From the NCBI RefSeq assembly GCF_047948215.1, contig NC_134458.1, forward strand, positions 146,273,036 to 146,337,035: DNA of 64,000 nucleotides, in the 5' to 3' direction. This document shows, piece after piece, positions 11,490 to 23,980 of this stretch. Origin of the DNA: Lycorma delicatula. Lineage: Eukaryota; Arthropoda; Insecta; Hemiptera; Fulgoridae. How positions within the stretch are numbered: the stretch's first letter is position 1; each line of letters begins with the position of its first letter. The notes beneath the pieces are model-generated. The model was not told the DNA's origin. It worked only from the letters and a program-made list of their open reading frames with translations, and did no database searches. The translations under genes and the position numbers were made by a program.

Positions 11490-11890
11490 TTCTTCACCCC
11501 TTTCAAGGTCGAATTTTAAAAACCTAGAAATTGATTTTTAGATAATCAAATGAAGATTACACACCAGAAATGAAATAGATATCTTAATTTGTTAGAAATT
11601 AAAAAAAAATATATATAGTAAAATTAACGTATCCCATTTTAGCCCTTTAAATTTCAAATCTCAAAAATCTAAAAATTTGTTTTAAGATATTCACGTGAAG
11701 ATTACACGCACTAAAAATCAAGTTGAAATTTTATTTATTACCGAGAAATTAAAAAAAATAGTAAATTTCATTGTTGCTCAATATTAATCCTTTAAACTCG
11801 GAATTTCAAAAAAATCCTTTCGTAGTGTACATTTACACCGTAAGAACATGTATTCAAATTTTCATCAGTTTTTGCTGGCCGTTGATGAAT
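11490..11890. repeat. Degenerate tandem repeat, about 135-bp period, three units
   Basis: Three diverged units start near 11497, 11637 and 11787. Each has a CCCTTT(C/A)AA-like start, an AAAAAYCTAAAAATTG-like stretch and (T)GAAGATTACAC in the first two units. The pattern suggests the tandem internal part of a dispersed element or an old satellite fragment. No coding potential. Confidence 0.55.
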
Positions 11891-12903
11891 GACTTACACA
11901 TGTTTTATGTATATATAAAACGTCGATTTTTTCAATAAACGAAAATATTGGTGATATTTGTTTAAATATTAAACTATATTTTGTTTTAGAAAATAATAGT
12001 TTGATTTAAAACAAAGTGAGTCAAAGCTGTTTTTCAAGGATAATAACAACAATAACTGCCCTTGTCATATTCTGGTAAAACTTAGTAAAAGCTGTAAAAT
12101 GAAGATAATATTTTATAATTTTTCAGATTTAATAATAATAATAAAAGCCATTGTAGAGATTAGAAAGAATAGCATCCTTCTTATGACAATGAAATAGATG
12201 ACCTGTTAAATATACAAACAAGTGACCTTTGAGGTTTTATTGAAAGATTGTTTCAGGATGATTTATTTAATTTATTATCAAAATTTATGTATTATGTCAT
12301 GAACATAAAATCCCTTTCACTAACTACTTTAATATTTAAATACCGTCCGTGTAATATAATTTACTGTTATAAGTTATTGTAGTTTAATCCTACTGGTAAA
12401 TACAGTATGTCATTATTTTATTTCAGTTAAACATCCTGAAAACAATTATTGTTCAATGAGAGAAAAATATTAATAATTCGTTAACAAAAATAATATTACC
12501 GCATCTTTATTTTGTATATTATGCGCAAAAAATGCGGTAGTGAATAAATATAGTAGTGGGTTTAGTTTTTAGCTAGGGACACCAAATATAATTTTTGTAA
12601 TAGTTGTACCCCAGACTTCATATAAGTATTTTATCTAAGGTTTTTTTATTATAATGGAAAAATACGCCTGAATTAATAATACACTTATCTACAAATATAT
12701 TGTTTAATTGAGAGCTAATTATTTTGAAATATAAGCCCTATTTATTAAATCGAACAAAAAGAATAGTCGAAAATTCTATTGTCTTAAATAACATGTATCA
12801 AAGAACCATGGAATGTTTACAACCTTTAAATCTCTATAAAATTAATTTTCAACCGAAAAAACCATAAACCGAAAAAGAAAGAAGCTCCTACAAACAAACA
12901 CAA

Positions 12904-12957
<54 letters not shown>

Positions 12958-13792
12958 GCTCACACGAACATGAAATAGATTTAAGATTTTTAAAATGGTT
13001 AAAATCCTACAGGAATACATCGATAACTGATTTGAAACATTAAAGAAGACGTTACATTAGGAAACGCTTTATTTTCGAGGTATAGATTGCAAAAAATCTC
13101 TTTCTGATTTTCTCTCAAAGAGTAAAATGAAGTCATACTAAAATTCTTGCAGTCAAAAATAAAGGAAAATTTTGTAGTTTTATAAATTTTTGACCTAAAA
13201 AGATAAAAGTAAAACAGGTTTCAGAACTCTTTATGTAGTATTTTCCAAGAGAAAGTAGCAAAGTTAAAAAATATATTGGAGTCGAATAAAACGTTTTTAG
13301 GTCAGCCGTAAATTAGCTATTTTAAATTGCGGATATATAAAAAAAATTTCTCAGAAAATCGGTTGACAATTTTTTTTTTTTTTAAATGATGTCTTTTCCA
13401 CACTAACTCAATTCATTAGACAATAATAATAAATTGTTATTATTATTACAACAAAGTTGTGATGTATAACTTTATCACATTCTGATATCAACAAAATTTT
13501 ACTTGAAAAATAAAAAAAAATAGTTTGTAAAATTAACATTAAAAATATTACCAAGAAACCTTAGTTCACCGTCGATAGTAATCGATTAACTTCCGTGCGT
13601 TCTTTTTTATTTTTATTAAGAAGCAGGGTTTCTCACTTTCTGTTTCGCAAATTTTTTTTTTTTAAAATGGACAACAATTTTTTAGATCTATCCACATTTA
13701 TTTATATATAAATCAATAAAAAGCTAACGTCAAAAAATAGGCACTGATCGATGATATTAAATTTTGTAGCGTGTTTTGCTAAAGATTACCAA
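11891..13792. other. AT-rich spacer
   Basis: Apart from the microsatellite at 12904-12952, nothing is recognised. Short A/T runs and weak AAT repeats only. Confidence 0.5.
12904..12952. repeat. Compound (CA)n(GA)n microsatellite
   Basis: About 8 CA units followed directly by about 16 GA units. The minus strand reads as a Ser/Leu then Cys/Val run, which is not a gene. Confidence 0.95.
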
Positions 13793-13859
13793 GCCTGATG
13801 GGTAATTGACCCTGGAACCTCTGGATGAAACACAAAGACTACTTAGCCATGGAGATCGG
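13793..13859 (-). mobile_element. SINE-B head fragment (degenerate)
   Basis: Minus-strand tRNA-like head related to the SINE-B copies at 53.7, 57.5, 58.4 and 62.9 kb: a decayed B-box complement (GGGTAATTGACCCTGG), then ACCTCTGGATGAAA and TAGCCATGGAGATCGG, which parallel ACCTCCGNATGAAA and CAGCCACGGAGATCAG. The body is absent. It lies 17 bp from SINE-A copy 3. Confidence 0.55.
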
Positions 13860-13876
13860 TAAAAAAGAATAATAAA

Positions 13877-14100
13877 CCCACCGGGTTGGTCTGGTGGTTA
13901 ACTAGTCATCGTAAATCAGCTGATTTTGAAGTCGGCAGTTCTTAGGTTCAAATCCTAAGAAAGGTGATTGATTTTACTTGGATTTTAATACGATATCGTG
14001 GATATCGTGTTCTTTGGTGGTTGGGGTTCAATTAACCCCAAGGAATGGTCGACCTGAGTCTGTTCAAGACTTCATGTTTGCCGGCACATTTACAGTTACA
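13877..14100 (+). mobile_element. SINE-A copy 3, 3' truncated or diverged
   Basis: Starts CCACCGGGTTGGTCTGGTGG with an A-box-like segment, then GTTCAAATCC (B-box), the GTGTTCTTTGGTGGTTGG signature and GGTCGACCTGAGTCTG. It loses similarity near 14080-14100, before the A/G-rich tail. The 69-codon frame overlapping it at 13978-14187 is fortuitous. Confidence 0.8.
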
Positions 14101-16299
14101 CTCCAGCCGCTAATGACTTTAATTATTGATGCGACTATAAATAAAGAGATATTAAAAAATAAAATACAAATAAAAAAAAAACAATGATGATTCGACTTTT
14201 AACAACGTAGTGAAAAGTAAAAAATTACACTTTTTTTAATACTTCTTAAACTTTTTTATTTTTTGAGTCAACGAAAAATTGACTCAAAATTGACTAATTT
14301 GGTGCTGGTTTCCGAGAATAAAAATTAAAAGAAGGAACTTTTAAAACAGATTGGTGTTTTGTTATTTTTCAAGGTTTTTAAGTCTGTTGCATTTACTAAA
14401 ATTTTATTTTACATTTTAAATTGTTACCTTTAATTTAATAAAATCTTGAAATGATCTAACATAAACTTGAAATAATAAAAAAAGATTTCCCCCCAAAAAA
14501 CATCTATCCTCTTTTTCTTAAAAGAGGGATGCTCAAAATTTCAAGTTCAAAAAATAATTGTTTAGACAAAAAATGTTAGCTTTTGTATTTAAACAAAAAC
14601 TAATCGGTGAAAACCGAACAAATTTCTCTCAAGTTGCAATTTTCAATTAACATTTTAAAAATCTTACGACAAAACACTTTCAAACGTTTTTGTATCCTTC
14701 TTCAATGATGTTTGTTCTTTTTCATTTGCCATCAACTGGTGGTATTCCTGACGGTTTTTTTTTAACTTAATTTGAAGATATAAACAATAAAATGTATTTA
14801 TTATCAATATGCAGTCTTGTTATCAGAATGGTATAAGTAACTAAAATGGTAACTTAACCCCATAATAGATATGGTGTTTCATTGAATAAAATCTCGTTTA
14901 ATTAAAAATTAACTAATTTATAATTAGATGATATACATTAATTACATTTTTTTTTTTTTTGATTTCACGGAAATAAATTTTTCATGAATGATCTCAAATT
15001 ATTTTATGAATTAACTTCTTTTTTGTGTTTTTTTTTGTTGTTTTTTTTTTTTGGTAAAAGAAAAAAGCTAAAATATAACCATCATATTAATAAGGTTATT
15101 TAAAATTTGTTTTTTACAATTTTACTTTTTGTAATAAATAAGAAAAAATGTAGGAAAGCATTAATATAAACCGCAGTATATTTAACAAAATTCATTTTAG
15201 CGAAACAAGATTTTTAAATAATAATATCCTAATGTAATTTAAAAGATAATTTAATTTTATAATTGCAATTATAATAGGCTTATATATGCAATTTAAAATA
15301 AAAATACACACTTGGATAGGAAAGACGATAATATTTCGTCAGTTTTGAGTGCAAGGCTACGATTTTGTTTTTGTTTCTTCTGCGTGGTTTTTTTTTTCTG
15401 TCGGTTTATTTCAATGCCACGACAATTATTTACGGAATGTTTTTTTTTCGTTTTGTTCTTTTTTTGTTGTTTAATTTTTCGTAGTTCAAGGTACTAGATA
15501 AATATTAATTTCTTTATGTTAAATTATGTCTTAATTTCGTTAATTTTTTCTTTTTTTCATTAAAAAAAATTCGTAGACCGTTTCAAGAAATATTCTTGAA
15601 ATAGTTTTTTATGAATTATTTTTATTAAATCAAGAACTGTACTTATAATATTAATTTTTAATTTTGTAGAGATAATCGATGAATGATAACATTAATAAAC
15701 AAACGCATCTGAATTAAGAAGTTCCAATACGTTATCTATGATCCTTAAAATATTAACGTTCTAATATGTAATTTTACCATGAAATCTATTTGTCCGTGTA
15801 CTGATAATTTTAAGATTAATTATTATTTCATCTGTAAAATAGTTTTACATTATAATCTATTAGCTTATTGAGAAATAAAGGCTTATTGTTGTTTGTTTAA
15901 AATGTTACGCCAGTTTGTGAAAATTGGCGTATTTTTTTAATTTTAAATTTTTTGAAGCGAAATAATATGAATATTTTTAAATCCCCATCGTCTGTCTACA
16001 CTACATAATTTTTTTTTAATTCTACATAATATTTTGAATTTTTGAAAATAATTTTTTAATATTTTATTATTAAAAAATTATTTTAATAATAATTAATAAT
16101 AATATATTTTATTATTAAAAAATTAGAACAGAATTTTAAGAAAATTCTGTTCTAATATATTCTGAAAACTATTTAACTGCCTTTCTTGAAGGTAAAATAA
16201 ATAAAAGAATTAAAAACTGACGTAAAAAAATTTTAAATTAGTTTTAAAAAAAATAAAAATAATTATTTTTTAATTCAACATATACATTACGAGAGATGC
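14101..16299. other. AT-rich sequence with one perfect 16-bp hairpin
   Basis: About 2.2 kb of T- and A-run-rich DNA. A perfect inverted repeat lies at 16122-16137 and 16141-16156 (arms ATTAGAACAGAATTTT, loop AAG). The T-rich 61-codon frame at 15312-15497 is compositional. Confidence 0.5.
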
Positions 16300-16300
16300 A

Positions 16301-17958
16301 AGGTATACAAAAAAATAATACCAAGGTTTAAGGATATTTAATACCTCTTCACTTTAATTGACAGCAATGGATCGCAAATAAAATGAAAGAGAACTCTTAC
16401 CATTATTACCCTACAAGTGTTCAATAGGAGCGCCTTTTATAAAATGGCATACATCCACTCGATAGAAGAGTTTAATCAGTATGTCTGAAGTAATGGAAGC
16501 GACAGCTACTTAAATCCTGTGTCACAATTCGGATAGATCAGTAAGAAGCGGAGACGCATACACAGGACCCTTTCTAAAACCTAACAGAAAAAATCACATG
16601 TCAGATCAGGTGACCTTAGAGGCCACTGCAAATAAGCTTCCATTGGGTCCATGCCGACCGATCCTTTTTTTTCCTGTTTAGCCTCCGGAAATTACCGTTC
16701 AGGCATTACTTCAGCGGATGAATGAGGATGATATGTATGATTGTAAATGAAGTGTAGTCTTAACAGTCTCAGTTCGACCATTCCTGAGATGTGTGGTTAA
16801 TTGAAACCCAACCACCAAAGAACACCGGTATCCACGATCTAGTATTCAAATCCATATAAAAGTAACTGCCTTTACTAGGACTTGAATACTGGAACTCTCA
16901 ACTCCCAAATCGGCTGATTTGGGAAGACCGCGTTCACCACTAGACCAACCTGGTGGGTATACCGACCGATACAGCGCGGGGAATACGTCATTCAACCGAT
17001 CCCGTACATAGTTATGATAGTGAGGAGACGCATTATCTTGTTGCCAATAAAATACTTTGCTGAACAGTTGATGCCAAATAAAATACTTTGTGTACAGTTG
17101 AGGAAAGAGTCACGTACGCAGCATATTCAAATAAGGAACTCCTGTTATTCTTGCTTAAACGAAAAATAACTTGCCCGTAAATTTGCCGTCGAATATTGGA
17201 CAGAAAATATTTAATTTTTTTTTGGGAGTCCTTTTCTCATTGTAAGAGTTCATGAGGATTTTCTGACTCAATTTTCCGATACGGACATTAGGGGAGTTAA
17301 CTTTTCCAATAAGATTAAATGTCGACTCATCATTAAAAACTTACGATTATGAAAGTTGTCATCTTCATACTGCAATACTCGGGTCGCGAAGTCGGTACGC
17401 ACAGCATAGGCTGTAGGTTTCAAAGCCGCTAAACTATAAACGGTATGGACGCATATATAAGTGTGTCCTGAAAACATTCCAAACTGTATCTTACTGTACA
17501 GTATAAAACTGTATCATTCTTACCTGCATCGTTAGTTTTCGCCGTCCTCTTTAACAAATTTCTTAGGATTACACAAGAAAGACCCCCTGACAGGCTCAAC
17601 ATTTTCTTCATTGTCCCGTACTCTTCCCTTTATACAGACATCTGATCGTTTCAAACTGATTATACCATCGAGGAATGTGATTGTCAGTCGGAGGATCACA
17701 GTAAAACTTTTTGCGGAACGCACGTTGAACTGTAACTACAGATTCAGATTTAGCAAAATACAAAAAGCTTTCTCTTCATGAGTCATCTCTTCTATTCAGC
17801 TTTGCTTGTAATGCTGTCAAGTAAAAAGAGAGTTAATCTATGACCATGCGCGCAAGTAAACTATCCTTTTTTCTTACTGATTTTAAATCAACACCGTACT
17901 CCTCTTTCACGTGATATTTATAACATATTAAAACCCCTATATTTTCTTTTGTACACCC
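16301..17958 (-). mobile_element. Mar-A copy 2: near full-length DDE transposon split by a SINE
   Basis: Minus-strand copy of Mar-A. Imperfect ~30-bp terminal inverted repeats are seen (GGTATACAAAA at the left, TTTTGTACACC at the right). Reading from the right: AKSESVVTVQRAFRKKF near 17730, CNPKKFVKEDGE near 17570, then YAVRTDFATRVLQYEDDNF (17350-17410), HNRKF and the position of the first catalytic Asp, here degraded (FLMMSRHLI). After the SINE insertion the 3' part resumes with RPLRSPDL-like sequence near 16620 and a C-terminal tail to about 16420. Many frameshifts and stops; about 1.35 kb without the SINE. Dead, but diagnostic of the family shared with 584-1092 and, more distantly, 59.1-60.4 kb. 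Confidence 0.8.
16654..16970 (-). mobile_element. SINE-A copy 4 inserted in Mar-A, exact 9-bp target-site duplication
   Basis: CCGACCGAT is present at 16654-16662 and again at 16962-16970, flanking a ~300-bp SINE-A in minus orientation. The tRNA-like head (AGACCAACCTGGTGGG) is at the right, the CACCGGTATCCACGATCTAG signature in the middle, and the tail (T8 on the plus strand) at the left. The transposase frame of Mar-A reads up to the right copy of the duplication and resumes after the left copy, so the insertion point is exact. Because the duplication is unmutated, this is one of the younger events in the window. Confidence 0.92.
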
Positions 17959-18884
17959 GATGTTAAACAACAGGAATTTCTTAAAACAGGAACATTTTGT
18001 TACAGTTCTTAATAACGCCAGATTCCAATTATTTCTCCGAGAGTAAACGCAACAAAATTATGCCTTATTTTCCAAATACAAAAATTTTCATTTTTATGTT
18101 ATTATTCTTTTATAAAAAGCAAAAAAAAACCTTTTATCAAAAACTATTTTTATTTTAAGAAATATTTGAACAAATTGTTTAAAAAAAATTAAAAATTGTT
18201 GTTGATCGATAAACATTTATGACCTTTATAGACAATTTGTGACTAAAAGCTGAGCAACTGTCCAGGTTGGAAAGATCGACTGCTTGCATAATTTTTCAAA
18301 TAATATCTTTAGAGTATTCAGTGCTTGCTTCAAGATAATATAAAAACTTAAGCCCTCAATATCGGTTAAACTTTTATAAAAATAATAATTACCGTGTAAT
18401 TAATTTTTTATAAAATGAACATAACTTTTTTTAATTAGTCAGTCAATTTTTTTTGTCTCAGTATTTTACTTATAACCGGTTCTAATTTACCGGAACCATA
18501 AGCAAAGTTGAATACAAAATAAATGACATGCGGAGAAGGGTGTTTCCATTGAAATCCCTCAAAGAACTGTAGATGTATGCACATTACACTTATCCTATAC
18601 AGTATATATAAATATATAATAAACATGAATAAGTACATATAAAGATGAATCCAAAGGAACATTGATAAACCTCATATTACATCTTCAGAACATAAAAAGC
18701 AAAGAAAACGCCAAAAAAATTGTCTTCTCCCAGCGTACAAAGAATACTAATCAAACAAAGAAAATGTGAAACAAATCAAAGAACCAAAAAAAAGTAAGTG
18801 GCGAAACAAAATGAACATTTGACAATGAAAACACCCTAGGGTAGCTGATTCACACCAAATTTCGGAGAATTTACAAATCTACTA
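17959..18884. other. AT-rich spacer
   Basis: No recognised repeat. A 75-codon minus frame at 18435-18662 is rich in Y/L/I and has no motif. Confidence 0.45.
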
Positions 18885-19510
18885 TACGAGGGTAAGTCAA
18901 TTATTACCCGCAATGTAGTTATACATTTTATTGCAATACAAATAGGAAACTTACATGTACATAATTTTTCAACATAGTCCCCTTGCATTTCAACCCACTT
19001 GGTCCATCGTTGCACAAGCTTGCTGATGCCCTCATAAAAGAAGGTTTTCGGTTGAGCTGCGAGTCAGGAATGCACCGCTTCTTTCACTGTTTCGTCCGAG
19101 GTAAATCGACGGCCCCTTAATGCCTCTTTGAGTGGACCAAACAAGTGCTGGTTAGAAGAAGCAAGATCAGGACTATATGGAGGATGAACCAGTACTTCAA
19201 AGTTGAGTTTCTGGAGCGTTTCAGCAGTGTGGGCAGCAGTATGTGGATGGGCATTGTGCAACAACACAACACCTTTTGCCAGCAGTCCTCGGCGTTTGCT
19301 TCGAACTGCAGGCTTCAGCTTGGCAGTAAGCATCTCACTGTAACGCGCACTGTTTATTGTCGTGCCCCTTTCCTCATAATGTTCTAGTACTACGCCTTGT
19401 GAGTCCCAAAAAACCATAAGCATCAGTTTTCCTGCGGATGGTTGGGTCTTGAATTTTTTGCGGGGCGAATTTGGATGTTTCCATTCCATACTCCGCCGTT
19501 TACTATCAAA
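18885..19510 (-). mobile_element. Mariner-2: 3' half of a DD34D mariner
   Basis: The left end is a TA followed by CGAGGGTAAGTCAATTATTA, a mariner-type terminal repeat. Reading from the right, the open frame gives SMEWKHPNSPRKKFKTQPSA, VFWDSQGVVLEHYEERGTT, LLHNAHPHTA, PPYSPDLASSNQHLF and GPLKEALRGRRF, then WLAAQPKTFFYEG- and LVQRW-like tail sequence to 18950. The first catalytic block (GDETW) is missing because the 5' half is gone. The second catalytic Asp of HDNARPHTA is lost (HNAHPHTA); the third (PYSPDL) is kept. A long stretch is still open (158 codons, 19064-19540), so decay is modest. It is the mariner type whose transposase gave rise to the SETMAR fusion in primates; here there is no sign of domestication. 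Confidence 0.9.
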
Positions 19511-19658
19511 GAATACAAACAATTCTTGAATATATTTCACTATCGAAAACGTCCTCCCAGATAGCTATGTAGGATCTAGTAGTACGCTTGAGGAAGGCTC
19601 CTTTTCAATTTATAAAGTAGGCCACGAAGTCAAACCTTATCAAAGGCCTGCTGACTTG
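19511..19658 (-). mobile_element. Jockey-type LINE reverse transcriptase fragment
   Basis: On the minus strand the sequence reads QQAFDKV, one stop in place of Trp, then LRGLLYKLKRSLPQAYY, a stop, and ILHSYLGGRFR, possibly continuing to VKY after a shift. This matches the conserved AFDxVWHxGLLxKL...LPxxYYxxLxSYLxxRxF block of jockey-clade reverse transcriptases. It is only about 50 codons, directly abutting Mariner-2, and is followed on the right by A12-C-A13. It is either an old LINE into which the mariner inserted, or debris joined by deletion. Confidence 0.8.
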
Positions 19659-19688
19659 CCAAAAAAAAAAAAACAAAAAAAAAAAAAC

Positions 19689-20234
19689 AGCCGATCAGTA
19701 CATCTCTTCAAGGCACTTGCTGATATTTTAAAGTTGTAAATTTGTTATTGTATTTTATTTTTGGATACGCTTTATATCACCCGGTAAACCTATTGTTTTC
19801 GGTTTTATAATTTCATATCCATTACGCCAGAATGTCTAAAAATTATATAACAGAAACGATGGAATTTGCATCCAATATAATAAATTATAATTCTTATTAA
19901 AAGAAAATAATTTATAATTTGAGATGGTTTGTTACATTTTGTTTTAATTTTAGTAAGAAATACAAAAAAAAGCAAAAAATTACCTTTTCAAACTTCAAGT
20001 GAAAGCAGTTAAACTATAAATTAACGTTTTTTTTATTAACTTATTTGTTGTTTTTTTTGTCTAAAATGAGTTCAATAGAATCGAAGAAAAAGTCAGTAAA
20101 TTTCTTTTATCATCTCTAAGATCGGTTATTGAAAAATCTGAAAATATTCATTGCTGCATTTTTATAGTAATTAACTGTTCAGTAGATATAAAACAACAAT
20201 GAATAATTAGGTTTTAAAAATGTCACGGTTTTTT

Positions 20235-20266
<32 letters not shown>

Positions 20267-20669
20267 TTAATTTTATGGGTATCTTGTGTATCAACTGCTT
20301 TAATAAATGTACATATAGAATTATAAAATACTTTCAAATATATTTTTTAATCTCAAATTGCGTAATGTGGGAATAGAATAATCTAGATCATAATAAAATA
20401 ATCGTAATGTAGCTACCTGATTTTTTTTTAATAAAAAAAAGAAGGTATTATAGTTATCATTGTGTTATTTATTTTATAACCTATTTAAATTTAATTATGT
20501 TTTTATTCTTTAAAAAAATTGGATATTATATGATATATATCATTTTATATTATTATGTAAGAATAATAATAATTTTTAAATAATTTTAAGTGCATTAGTA
20601 ATAAAATAAAACCATAACACTAATTGCATGTCACATTATTATCGTTGTTTATTATTTTTAACCTACTCT

Positions 20670-20711
<42 letters not shown>

Positions 20712-21849
20712 AATATCTCCGTATAAGGTAACTTCGTTTTATATTTGTTATATAAAACGAAATTTATAGCAGAAATAATTTTGATTCTTGGCATTATTCA
20801 ACGAACTTTAGCAGAAGTTGAATAATCAAAAAAAGTATTAATATAATTTTTATGGTTATTTAATTAAATATTTCGTGCAAATATAAATAATTATTTATTG
20901 AATTATAACTGGAGGATTATTTTGATAAAAACCGATTATCAGTAGAATAGAGTATGGATGATCTTTTCTACGTACGACTCATTAATTGGCTAATTTGCTC
21001 ATTTAACCGTCATACAGTATAACTTGGTATAACGTCCCCGCAGCCAGTTAAACCTTTTGAATGAAAATAATAAAAAAATTTCTAAATGGGTAAAAAAATA
21101 CAAAAATGTTCTTTAAAAACAGAACAATAATCGGGATGATTCTTAATTTAAATAATTCTGAGATTTTTTTTAAATGACACGGAAATTGTTTTTCCAGAGG
21201 ACTATTCCAAGCTAATTATTTATTCCTTTACTTGGTGAAGTCACCAGTATTACCCTGATTATCAACGGGTGTTTATATTTTGTTATTTTTTAAAGTATGA
21301 CTACTTTTCATCACGCCCTTCAACGAATTAAAATTTTTTGAACGTATTTAAAATAAAATCTGAATTATTAGAAAATATTTTATTAAGCTTTTGGATAAAG
21401 TACGATAATTAGAATGGTCAGTTTATTAACCGGTTTGATTTTATTCTTCATCTCTTTTTATTCTTTGCTAATCTTAACATATTTATTATACAGTACCTAC
21501 AGCCACAGTCATCCGTTTTGTAATTTTATTATTTGTCTTTGTAGTTTTTAACTTCTACATATTCCTCTGTTACCAAATTAACAACTCTGGATAACTTAAC
21601 GCATGTTCCATTAATCTAATTCAGCTATTTACAAGATTTTGTTATAAATTTCTCTCTTTTATTCGGTTTTAGAACTTTTCATTTCAAATTGACCAACTTA
21701 TCTTTCAACATCCTCCTGTAAATCAGAATTCAAAAACCTCTATTGTTTTCTTTTTCTTTTTTTAAGGATTTCACTACAAAAAATACTCAATTTTTCTTAC
21801 TGCAAAATAAAGCGGGTGTCAGAAACGAAAAGTCGGGAATTTTTCGACG
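19689..21849. other. AT-rich spacer with (AAT)n and (TA)n tracts
   Basis: Contains (AAT)n at 20235-20265 and (TA)n at 20673-20707. No conserved frame or known repeat copy is seen. Confidence 0.5.
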
Positions 21850-21998
21850 AAGGTTTGGAACTAATTTTTGTTTTTTGGGGTTCTTTGGTCATGAAACGTC
21901 GAAAAACGCAAAAGAAACGTACCCTGTTTTCTGATTGATCCTTCCTTCCTTCTTACAGAATAGCTCTAGGACTTTGATGGCAGGGAGGTAAAAAGAAC
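21850..21998 (+). mobile_element. Element R, 3'-end fragment
   Basis: TTTTGGGGTTCTTTGGTCATGAAACGTCG followed by TTCTTACAGAATAGCTCTAGGACTTTGATGGCAGGGAGGTA aligns with the last ~150 bp of the element R copies ending at 33105 and 48213, including the terminal motif (GATGNCANG...TA). The rest of the element is not visible upstream, so this is a truncated copy or a solo end. The pieces are quoted here in short segments of a continuous match. Confidence 0.6.
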
Positions 21999-22339
21999 CA
22001 TAAAGCTTAAATTTCAATCGTTTAACTTCCATGTTTTCTTCTTTCTTCTTATTGATTTTTATTATTACTGTAGATGATGAAGAATAAAAATCAACACGTG
22101 CCAGGATTAGTTGAGTAATTAAGTATCGAGATGATTTTCATATCAGCAAATATATGACTTGGTGTCAGCATTCCAAACTCATTGAAATATAAGTAATATT
22201 TAGCATTATTTTTGAAGATATCATTTTTTTGGTCACTACAAGGATTGGGTGTTTAGTGAACATCATTACTCTTACAAATGCAAATCTGATAAACCATCAC
22301 GGCTCTAAGAAAGATTGATATTGATTACTATCAGTATCA

Positions 22340-22395
22340 ATAGGCTACATTAATCTGCTGTTTAATACTTTAAACAGCAGATTAATGTAGCCTAT
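22340..22395. repeat. Perfect 26-bp inverted repeat with 4-nt loop
   Basis: Arms 22340-22365 and 22370-22395 are exact reverse complements (ATAGGCTACATTAATCTGCT plus GTTTAA), with loop TACT. The arms are of mixed composition, so chance is unlikely. It is too short and too perfect for a typical insect pre-miRNA; a recent inverted duplication is the simplest reading. Confidence 0.95.
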
Positions 22396-23547
22396 CCCTT
22401 TCTGTTTATTTCAACAATGAAAAGTTTCTTTATTCCGCTCTACAGTTTTTACTTATAATCATGATTATTAAGAATTGAATAAAATTAAAAGAAAGTGAGA
22501 GTTTTTTTGTAAAATTGATAACTATGTTTATTTTGCACAACAATTTTATAAATATTTATCTTTTATTTTTTAAACATTATTTATCCACCTCCATTTTAAT
22601 TTTGTCATAATAATAATAATAATAATAATAAAAAATAATAATCAAACAAATAAACATTACACCAAAAACAGTAGCGATATCTCTTTTATTTTTTTCCTCC
22701 TCCTTTATTTCACTGGATGAATGGTTGAATAATTGTTAACAAATAACAATGTTTTCTCTTTCACTATTTTTTTTTTCTATTATTACATTTTACTTATCAC
22801 TTTCTTCTCTTTTATTAATCTAGAAAGTAAAATTCTTTTTATCTTTTATTTTATTTTTTTCTTCTTAACATAATAAATATACACCACGATCTGAAATAAA
22901 TGTATTGTTTATTATACCTATATACGTTTTTTTATTTAAGTTTAGATCTTATGTTAAAATATTATTGTATAAACAAGTTATATTATTTATTTATTTATGT
23001 TTTTTAAATATATATAATAAAACTACTGTATTTATTGTTGATGTTGATACGCCCATTTTCTTTATTAAATTGTATTGTCTTATATTATTTTATTTATTTT
23101 TATTACTATATAATAATTTTATTTTTCCTTTGTTTAATATAAAATATATTAAAATTATGATTAAAATAAATCTATTTATTATTATTATCGTTGTTTCTGT
23201 TTTATGAAATAATTATGGATATTTTTACTCTTTCCATTATTTGTTATGAATTACCGTACACATATAAAGAGTTTATTACTGGATGGTCTATAAAGTTTAT
23301 AATTTTTATGTATTCATATTGACAAGTACATAATTTATTAGTTTTTTATATTATTTTTTATATGTAGTAAAGATCACTTATAAAAATGTCTTATTATTCA
23401 ATTTTTTTAAGTCACTAGTTAATTTCCTGATTATATGCATTTAGCCATTCTATTTTACTCTAGACTAATATTTTTATTTTAAATTATCTTCCACATTCTA
23501 GATTCATCAATTTTTTATTAATTTATAAATTTTAAGCTTTTGTTTTA

Positions 23548-23613
<66 letters not shown>

Positions 23614-23980
23614 GCAACCTTAACAATACTTATAAATCAGTTCAATGTTAATACTGAGATTAAATAATATTAATTATAATTAGTAAATAATTAGATTTTA
23701 TATCACGTACATTATACTTTAATAAATAACTCTTTTTTTCTTATCGGTATATAATGGTACATGTGTAGATAATATCAGAAATGGGTAGGTATACTTTACG
23801 GAAAAGATAAAGGAACTGTCATAATATTTACCTGGATTGATCAAGGAAATTGTAGTAAAATATTCATCCGAGCAAGTCACAAAATACAAAATAAATTTTA
23901 AAATACATCATTACCGAACTAATTTTATATATATATATATATAGGCCATATTAATAATTTTAAAAAAACCTATTTATTAA
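22396..23980. other. AT-rich spacer with (AAT)n and long (TA)n tracts
   Basis: Contains (AAT)n at 22611-22640 and 30 uninterrupted TA units at 23551-23610. A 100-codon plus frame at 22905-23207 is made of I/F/L/Y/N and arises from composition. Confidence 0.5.

Noticed and set aside
22905..23207. 100-codon plus-strand frame, apparently membrane protein
   Set aside because: I/F/L/Y/N content follows from AT-rich DNA; no Kozak context, splice sites or motif.
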